Assembly (NCBI GenBank): GCA_937900575.1
Contig: CALCEI010000013.1
Span: forward strand, 1 to 8,515
Direction: 5' to 3'
Source: an uncultured Clostridia bacterium
GTDB taxonomy: Bacteria; Bacillota; Clostridia; Christensenellales; UBA1242
Length of the DNA stretch: 8,515 nt
Shown: positions 4,432 through 8,515 of the stretch, piece after piece
Position numbering within the stretch: the stretch's first letter is position 1
Layout: each line of letters begins with the position of its first letter
Notes under the pieces: model-generated
What the model was told of the DNA's origin: nothing
Databases searched by the model: none
What the model saw: the letters and a program-made list of their open reading frames with translations, nothing else
Made by a program: the position numbers and the translations under genes

Positions 4432-4911
4432 ATGTTTTGTTGTAGAAGAATTTACAACTGTTGCAGGCCAATTTGCCCACCAAGGGAAATTACCAGAACA
4501 GTTTTTATAAGACAAACTCCAACCGGAGTGCTTGCAGTTGCACAATTTGATGGAGTAACTGCCACCAATACGCCAATAGTTTTAACAGAGACAATATCTG
4601 CACCGGCAGGTCAAACAAACATTTTGCTTAACACTGCAAATAACAACGTTAATGTTACACCGGGCACTTATTTAATTCGCTATGGTTCAACTGCCACAAG
4701 CACAAGCACAACAGTTCCAAGTTTAACCCTTGCTTTTAACGGAACAGGGGATAGTAGCACAACACGTACAGGTGTTGCAAACGGAACAAGCACAATAAAT
4801 GGCGAATATGTTGAAGTGTTTGATAACGCCGGCACAATTGGTTTAAACAGCAACCAAAGTGCAGATGTAACTTACGATAACAACTATTTAATAATTCAAA
4901 AATTATTATAA
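4432..4911 (+). CDS. Small protein with Cys-rich N-terminus and Thr/Ser/Asn-rich beta domain; possible spore-surface protein
   Basis: 159 residues. The N-terminus has five cysteines within 15 residues (C3, C4, C10, C11, C15: M-F-C-C-R-R-I-Y-N-C-C) and a Pro pair. There is no secretory signal peptide. The rest (about 21-159) is low in charge and rich in Thr, Ser, Asn, Ala and Gly, in short beta-strand blocks such as G-T-Y-L-I-R-Y and Y-L-I-I-Q-K-L-L at the C-terminus. This resembles the jelly-roll C-terminal domains of BclA-like exosporium proteins and some phage fibres, but without a collagen-like Gly-x-y region. A disulfide-anchored spore-coat or exosporium protein is a reasonable inference, not proof. 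AAGGAG (4420-4425) lies 6 nt before the ATG at 4432. An upstream in-frame TTG at 4408 would place that site inside the gene and is rejected. Confidence 0.7.
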   Translation: MFCCRRIYNCCRPICPPREITRTVFIRQTPTGVLAVAQFDGVTATNTPIVLTETISAPAGQTNILLNTANNNVNVTPGTYLIRYGSTATSTSTTVPSLTLAFNGTGDSSTTRTGVANGTSTINGEYVEVFDNAGTIGLNSNQSADVTYDNNYLIIQKLL

Positions 4912-4916
4912 AAAAC

Positions 4917-4943
4917 AAAAATCGGGCTCAACACCCGATTTTT
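4917..4943. terminator. Bidirectional terminator between the Cys-rich gene and the fucosidase-like gene
   Basis: A perfect 10-bp stem (AAAAATCGGG at 4917-4926, CCCGATTTTT at 4934-4943) with a 7-nt loop carries T-rich tails on both strands. It serves the plus-strand gene ending at 4911 and the minus-strand gene ending at 4942, whose stop codon overlaps the stem by 2 nt. Confidence 0.88.
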
Positions 4944-5856
4944 ATTTGTTATATTTTTTGTTTAGTGTAGCAAATTCGTCCAAAACAAGTTTATCTTTTT
5001 TTCTAATCTTTAAGTTCGGCATAGGTCCAACATTAATTAAATAGTTATAAGAAAACTTTTTACAAAAGTTGTATTCTTTCAAAATATCAGTTGCCGATTT
5101 ATAGTTGCCATCTAATTTATAATATCCCCAGTGGTTGTTAAGAGTTTGACAAACTTCTTTTGCCAATGAAGAATTGGAGTTTTTATTTTTTTCTTGTCCT
5201 TTTTCATAAACAATACAATCAATTTCTTCATCAAGAATTTCACCAGGGTTTTCTAATCCGCCATTATTTGAGATGGTTGCTAGTGGTTGATATTTTCTTA
5301 TAATTTTGAAGATTTCATTTAATTTCCAATTTAATTTTTTAGGATACCATGTGCCATCAAACCAAAAACCGCCAATTTCACCATAATTTTTACACAATAA
5401 TGTAATGCTAGATTTAAGATACTTTAAGTATTCTTTAAAATCAGTTTCAAACACCGGATTGCTCCAATCTATTAAAGTATGATAGAAAAAAGGTACAATA
5501 TCATTTTGCCTGCACGCATCAACAAATTCTTTTACCAAATCTCTTTTTGTTGGAGTGTGCATCACGTCATAATCGGTTAAATTTTTTGTGTTATAAAGAG
5601 AAAATCCATCATGGTGTCTTGTTGTTAGAACAATGTATTTTGCACCAATACGTTTTGCCAAATTTATCATATCTTCAAAACAATTTTTTCTTACATTGAA
5701 TTTTGCCATAACCTTTTTATATTCTTTAACGTCAACATTTTTATTATGCATATACCATTCGCCTTTGCCAATGTAACTATAAAGACCAAAATGGACAAAA
5801 AGTCCAAGGCCTAAATTTTTGAATTTTAATATTCTAATTTTTTTTAATTCATCCAT
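4942..5856 (-). CDS. GH29 alpha-L-fucosidase-like glycoside hydrolase, compact cytoplasmic form
   Basis: 304 residues, almost only the GH29 catalytic barrel; many family members have 420-500 residues with a C-terminal beta domain, absent here. Signature segments are in order: G-L-F-V-H-F-G-L-Y-S (18-27) and G-E-W-Y (32-35); K-Y-I-V-L-T-T-R-H-H-D-G-F (73-85), substrate-binding histidines; W-F-D-G-T-W (165-170), whose D167 aligns with the GH29 nucleophile; C-Q-T-L-N-N-H-W-G-Y (236-245), with E234 just before it a candidate acid/base; and N-Y-L-I-N-V-G-P (271-278). The family releases alpha-L-fucose with retention. With no signal peptide it should act inside the cell on imported oligosaccharides, or inside a spore or mother cell. 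No ribosome binding site precedes the ATG. It lies 49 nt after spoIVB on the same strand with no clear terminator between, so read-through is possible. Confidence 0.87.
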   Translation of the reverse strand: MDELKKIRILKFKNLGLGLFVHFGLYSYIGKGEWYMHNKNVDVKEYKKVMAKFNVRKNCFEDMINLAKRIGAKYIVLTTRHHDGFSLYNTKNLTDYDVMHTPTKRDLVKEFVDACRQNDIVPFFYHTLIDWSNPVFETDFKEYLKYLKSSITLLCKNYGEIGGFWFDGTWYPKKLNWKLNEIFKIIRKYQPLATISNNGGLENPGEILDEEIDCIVYEKGQEKNKNSNSSLAKEVCQTLNNHWGYYKLDGNYKSATDILKEYNFCKKFSYNYLINVGPMPNLKIRKKDKLVLDEFATLNKKYNK

Positions 5857-5905
5857 ATAAAAAGAGTAGCATATTGCATAGAATTAATCAAACAAAAACT
5901 GACAT

Positions 5906-7129
5906 TTAATTGTCCACCATCCAATCCACGTAAACACCATAACCGCGTGTTGGGTCGTTTACAAAAACGTGGGTAACTGCGCCAACAAGTTTTCCATTTT
6001 GCACAATTGGGCTTCCACTCATACCTTGAATTATTCCACCGGTTTTTTCAAGCAATTCTTTATCTGTAACTTTAATAATCATGCTTTTATCATCGGCTGT
6101 ATTTTGCTTGTTTGCTTTAATAATTTTAATGTCATAAGCCTTAACTCCTTCGTTATCCAAATTACAGTAAATTTTTGCGTCCCCAAGTTTAACCGAAAGT
6201 CTGCCACCCAAATTTGCAGTGCGTTCGGCATCAATAATACTTTTGTTTAAAATGTTGCCGTAAACACCATATTTGCAATTTGTATCTGCCAAACCAAGCG
6301 CATCGTCACTTAAATTCATGGAAGAACGTATTTCGCCCGGATTATTTTTTTCGCCCTTTTTAATACCCAACAATTTGCATCTATAAATATTGCCACTTTC
6401 CACATTAAAATTTTCACCCAAACTTGTGTCAACAATGGGGTGACCAACGGCTCCAAAACGGAAGTTGTTTTGTTTGATGTAGGTTAATGTGCCAACACCA
6501 CTTGCGTTATTTCTTACCCACATGCCTAGTTTATATTTTTGGCTGAATAAATCAAACATTGGCCTTATGGTTGCCAAAAATTCTTCGCCGTTACGTTTTA
6601 ATGTAACTTGCAATTCCTTTCCGGCATACAAGGGGAGATTGATTATTCTATCCACGTCTTGAATGGATTTTATTTCAATTCCTTCAATGTGAGTTATTGC
6701 ATCTCCGTCCAAAATTTCACTTTCCTTAATTGGTTCCATAACGCCGTCGGCCGTAACAATTGGGTTACTTCCAACACAAATTACACCTTCGCTAAACAGG
6801 TTAAATCCAACTGTTTCTCCACCCACGTAAACTGAACTATTGTTAAGTAATTTTACGTTAATTTTCTTTATTGTAAAAAGGTTGAAAAGTTTTACGTTTA
6901 ACGTGGTTGTTGTAACTTCTTCATTGGAAGCAACCACCAAGTTTTTTGGCAAACTTAAATTAATCACAGGTGAAAATAAATTTTCTTCATTTGCTGAAGT
7001 TATGTCATCATAAGTTACCAACATTTCATTTGGCAAATTATTTATTTGTTCAATTTTTGGAAACAAAAAACAACTGCCAACAAGCAAAGACAAAATAATT
7101 AAGCACAAAACAAACCAAAATCTTTTCAT
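5906..7129 (-). CDS. spoIVB: Stage IV sporulation protein B, SpoIVB serine peptidase
   Basis: 407 residues, close to the B. subtilis protein (about 425). A single N-terminal membrane anchor lies at about 5-22. A PDZ domain lies at about 105-190 (G-V-I-C-V-G, then the D-G-D-A-I-T-H-I-E-G segment). The chymotrypsin-like S55 peptidase domain fills the C-terminal half. The triad is visible: H230 in F-G-A-V-G-H-P, D356 in I-K-V-T-D-K-E-L-L, and S371 in Q-G-M-S-G-S-P, followed by G-A-V-T-H-V-F-V-N-D-P-T. In B. subtilis SpoIVB is made in the forespore, crosses to the intermembrane space and triggers processing of pro-sigma-K by the SpoIVFA/FB complex. AAAGGT is 5 nt before the ATG. In Bacillus the gene follows recN and is near spo0A; neither is adjacent here, since rpsO diverges from it. 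CATACAA near 7148-7154 (minus strand) resembles a sigma-F/G -10 box, but no convincing -35 goes with it. Confidence 0.95.
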   Translation of the reverse strand: MKRFWFVLCLIILSLLVGSCFLFPKIEQINNLPNEMLVTYDDITSANEENLFSPVINLSLPKNLVVASNEEVTTTTLNVKLFNLFTIKKINVKLLNNSSVYVGGETVGFNLFSEGVICVGSNPIVTADGVMEPIKESEILDGDAITHIEGIEIKSIQDVDRIINLPLYAGKELQVTLKRNGEEFLATIRPMFDLFSQKYKLGMWVRNNASGVGTLTYIKQNNFRFGAVGHPIVDTSLGENFNVESGNIYRCKLLGIKKGEKNNPGEIRSSMNLSDDALGLADTNCKYGVYGNILNKSIIDAERTANLGGRLSVKLGDAKIYCNLDNEGVKAYDIKIIKANKQNTADDKSMIIKVTDKELLEKTGGIIQGMSGSPIVQNGKLVGAVTHVFVNDPTRGYGVYVDWMVDN

Positions 7130-7182
7130 AATTACCTTTGATTTTTATTGTATGTAAAAAGCCAAAATTTATGTAAAAACTA

Positions 7183-7211
7183 TTGACAAATTACCTAGTT
7201 TTAGGTATTAT
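7183..7211 (+). promoter_or_regulatory. Promoter of rpsO
   Basis: A perfect TTGACA (7183-7188), a 17-nt spacer and TATTAT (7206-7211) put the start near 7218, leaving a leader of about 75 nt before the rpsO ATG at 7293. Confidence 0.85.
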
Positions 7212-7217
7212 TAAAAC

Positions 7218-7292
7218 GTACCTTGACAAAGTTGTTCGAATTCCTTGACGGCAACATTGTTAATGGCGAATTTTTAGTAAAAGGAGAAATTT
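7218..7292 (+). promoter_or_regulatory. 5' leader of rpsO, candidate S15 autoregulatory element
   Basis: The untranslated leader holds a direct repeat CCTTGAC (7221-7227 and 7243-7249) and short complementary arms GTTG (7231-7234) and CAAC (7252-7255). S15 is known to repress its own translation in several bacteria through leader RNAs of unrelated structure. I cannot show that one of those folds is present. The ribosome binding site AAGGAG is at 7281-7286, 6 nt before the ATG. Confidence 0.4.
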
Positions 7293-7553
7293 ATGGAAAT
7301 CAACAAAGCAAAAATTGTTAAAGAGTTCGGTAAAGACGAACACGATACAGGCTCTGTGGAAGTTCAAATTGCATTGTTAACAGCAAGAATTGAAAACTTA
7401 ACTGAACACTTAAAAAACAACAAGCAAGACAAACACTCAACACGTGGTTTGAACAAAATGGTTGCAACACGTAAGAGTTTGTTAGGATATCTTGAACAAA
7501 CAGACATCGAACGTGCACGTGCAATAAGAGCAAAACTTAACATTCGTGGTTAA
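7293..7553 (+). CDS. rpsO: 30S ribosomal protein S15
   Basis: 86 residues, close to the usual 89. The four-helix S15 fold is recognisable. The conserved block D-T-G-S-V-E-V-Q-I-A-L-L-T-A-R-I (18-33) is followed by L-T-E-H-L-K-x-x-K-x-D-x-H-S-x-R-G-L, which contacts the three-way junction of 16S rRNA helices 20-22. Then comes K-M-V-A-T-R-K-S-L-L-G-Y-L and the C-terminal R-A-R-A-I-R-A-K-L-N-I-R. S15 is a primary binder that starts assembly of the 30S platform. It has its own strong promoter and AAGGAG site, and a strong UUCG terminator directly follows it, so it is mostly transcribed alone. Confidence 0.97.
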   Translation: MEINKAKIVKEFGKDEHDTGSVEVQIALLTARIENLTEHLKNNKQDKHSTRGLNKMVATRKSLLGYLEQTDIERARAIRAKLNIRG

Positions 7554-7555
7554 TT

Positions 7556-7579
7556 AAACACCCTTCGGGGTGTTTTTTT
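7556..7579 (+). terminator. rpsO terminator with UUCG tetraloop
   Basis: An 8-bp stem AAACACCC/GGGTGTTT (7556-7563 and 7568-7575) is closed by the very stable C(TTCG)G loop and followed by a T-run. It begins 2 nt after the rpsO stop. Confidence 0.93.
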
Positions 7580-7589
7580 GTTTAACCCC

Positions 7590-7617
7590 TTGTTTTTTTA
7601 TAAAAAAGTGTTAGAAT
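7590..7617 (+). promoter_or_regulatory. Probable promoter of the transglutaminase-like gene
   Basis: TTGTTT (7590-7595), a 16-nt spacer and TAGAAT (7612-7617) form a moderate sigma-A promoter between the rpsO terminator and the ATG at 7643. Confidence 0.5.
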
Positions 7618-7642
7618 ATAAACACTGAGAGGTAAATCAACA

Positions 7643-8368
7643 ATGACAGAAAAAGAACTTGTGGACATGTATGAATTTGGCAAACAAAGACGTGCTCGTC
7701 TTCTTCAAGCATGCAATAAACACACAGGCAAAGGCAAGGATACTGCAGAAGATAAAATGAAGAAAGTGGAATTTGTTGTTGATTATTTTTTAAACAGGCT
7801 AAACAAAGATTTAATTAAACAAATTGATGGAACACAAGAATTTAAGCCTTTTATGTACGATTATTCCTTTTTGGATAGTAAAGTTGCAAAAAAAGAATTT
7901 AAAAAAGTGGAATATGCAGAAGGGCACGTTGGTCAATCTTGGGCAAATGTGGATATCGACAGAAGAAACAAGCAAGCAGACATTTATCCATCTACATACG
8001 CATTAAAAATGGCAACGTGCACCATGCTTGCACGTGAGATGATGCGTATATGCTTGGATTTAGGCATTGATGCCGAAGTTAAAGATGCTAGTGCGTATTT
8101 TTATGATTGTTACGAAAATGAAAAAGATAAAGTGTATTTGGACAATATAAATTTAACAAGACATTATTGGATTGAAATTAAATTGGACGGTGTAATATAT
8201 AAAGTTGACCTTGCAGGTGCACTTGTTGCAGAAGATTGGAACAAAAATCATCCAGAATTTAAAATTGATATAGATAAATCATTTATTTTTGTAGACCCTC
8301 AAACTGCAAACCCTTTTGATAAATATAAAGATGTTGAATTTACACAACAAACAGGTTATACAGTCTAA
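7643..8368 (+). CDS. Putative transglutaminase-like (papain-fold) protein, 241 aa
   Basis: A soluble protein without signal peptide or membrane segment, but with a pattern fitting the transglutaminase-like superfamily. The candidate nucleophile C126 heads a helix (A-T-C-T-M-L-A-R-E-M-M-R-I-C-L-D-L-G-I-D-A-E-V). A histidine strand follows (T-R-H-Y-W-I-E-I, H174), and the aspartate D189 lies in I-Y-K-V-D-L after a D-G turn. The order Cys-helix-L-G-I, H-x-W, then V-D is the usual TGc layout (cross-linking transglutaminases, peptidases, peptide N-glycanase relatives). The N-terminal 110 residues, basic and helical, have no assignment. Activity cannot be stated: many members are proteases or inactive. 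GAGAGGT lies 9 nt before the ATG. It sits between rpsO and a probable pnp, which are usually direct neighbours. Typical AT-rich codon use gives no sign of recent transfer. Confidence 0.72.
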   Translation: MTEKELVDMYEFGKQRRARLLQACNKHTGKGKDTAEDKMKKVEFVVDYFLNRLNKDLIKQIDGTQEFKPFMYDYSFLDSKVAKKEFKKVEYAEGHVGQSWANVDIDRRNKQADIYPSTYALKMATCTMLAREMMRICLDLGIDAEVKDASAYFYDCYENEKDKVYLDNINLTRHYWIEIKLDGVIYKVDLAGALVAEDWNKNHPEFKIDIDKSFIFVDPQTANPFDKYKDVEFTQQTGYTV

Positions 8369-8400
8369 AGGTGCAAATTAAGATAAAAAATTAGATTAAG

Positions 8401-8449
8401 GAAGTGTTTTTAAGAATAGGTATAAAAACATTTCTTTTTTCTTTTTTTT
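8401..8449 (+). terminator. Terminator of the transglutaminase-like gene
   Basis: A 12-bp stem (8401-8412 with 8423-8434, one G-U pair) and a 10-nt loop are followed by TTTTTTC and eight more T. It starts about 30 nt after the stop at 8368. Its T-tract overlaps the -35 region of the following promoter. Confidence 0.85.
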
Positions 8450-8459
8450 GTGCTATAAT
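8431..8459 (+). promoter_or_regulatory. Extended -10 promoter of the last gene (probable pnp)
   Basis: TGCTATAAT (TATAAT at 8454-8459, with a TG extension) is a strong extended -10. The -35 position at 17-nt spacing (8431-8436, TTTCTT) is poor, as expected when an extended -10 is present. Transcription should begin near 8466, about 19 nt before the ATG. Confidence 0.7.
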
Positions 8460-8484
8460 TGAACCGGTTAAATAGGAGAGAAAA

Positions 8485-8515
8485 ATGAAAGAGACAAAAT
8501 TTAAGACAGAAATCG
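8485..8515 (+). CDS. pnp: Probable polyribonucleotide nucleotidyltransferase (PNPase), first 10 codons only
   Basis: Only M-K-E-T-K-F-K-T-E-I is in the window before the right edge. An F-x-T-E/T-I/L stretch in the first ten residues is typical of PNPase N-termini (F-K-T-x-I/L-A-G-R), and pnp is the usual neighbour downstream of rpsO, so I infer pnp. PNPase is a 3'-5' phosphorolytic exoribonuclease of the RNA degradosome. AGGAG at 8474-8478 lies 6 nt before the ATG. Ten codons cannot prove the identity. Confidence 0.6.
   Translation, partial: MKETKFKTEI

Noticed and set aside
5969..6835. Plus-strand open frames inside spoIVB
   Set aside because: They are antisense to conserved SpoIVB catalytic and PDZ regions with no independent signals.
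7223..7250. A second rpsO promoter using TTGACA at 7223-7228 or TTGACG at 7245-7250
   Set aside because: No -10-like hexamer occurs at 16-18 nt from either, whereas the 7183-7211 pair is near consensus.

Overview
The window is AT-rich DNA from what looks like an uncultured, spore-forming member of the Clostridia. The evidence is a SpoIVB serine peptidase, strong AAGGAG-type ribosome binding sites, sigma-A promoters with TTGACA/TATAAT boxes, hairpin-plus-T-tract terminators, and tRNA genes with encoded CCA. I cannot name genus or species from sequence alone. Genes are tightly packed on both strands and most carry their own promoter and terminator. I see no transposase, integrase, phage structural gene or CRISPR array.

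Left part (1-2510). A minus-strand pair encodes a MarR-type repressor and the start of a DegV-family lipid-binding protein. Its promoter carries two identical 15-bp operator-like repeats. Diverging from it is an overlapping plus-strand pair, a SpoU/TrmH-type RNA 2'-O-methyltransferase and a Sua5/TsaC threonylcarbamoyl-AMP synthase, so both are RNA-modification genes. A bidirectional terminator ends this pair and also serves the convergent tRNA-Gly.

Middle (2508-3100). tRNA-Gly(CCC) lies on the minus strand; elongator tRNA-Met(CAT) and tRNA-Glu(TTC) lie on the plus strand. The Met-Glu spacer is an array of four hairpin units of about 35 bp, the least explained structure in the window. A terminator follows tRNA-Glu, and a long hairpin separates it from a convergent gene.

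Right-middle (3101-7129). Four minus-strand genes encode an unrecognised 184-aa protein, a polytopic membrane protein with possible SpoIIM-like character, a compact cytoplasmic GH29 fucosidase-like protein, and SpoIVB. A plus-strand gene for a Cys-rich, Thr/Ser/Asn-rich small protein (possible spore-surface protein) diverges from the membrane-protein gene across a 15-bp perfect palindrome that lies in the promoter region. SpoIVB, the possible SpoIIM-like protein and the Cys-rich protein hint at a sporulation theme, but only SpoIVB is firm.

Right end (7130-8515). rpsO (S15), with a leader of about 75 nt and a UUCG terminator, is followed by a transglutaminase-like cysteine-protease-fold protein. 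Then comes the first 10 codons of what is very probably pnp. rpsO-pnp is a widely conserved neighbourhood, here interrupted by the transglutaminase-like gene.
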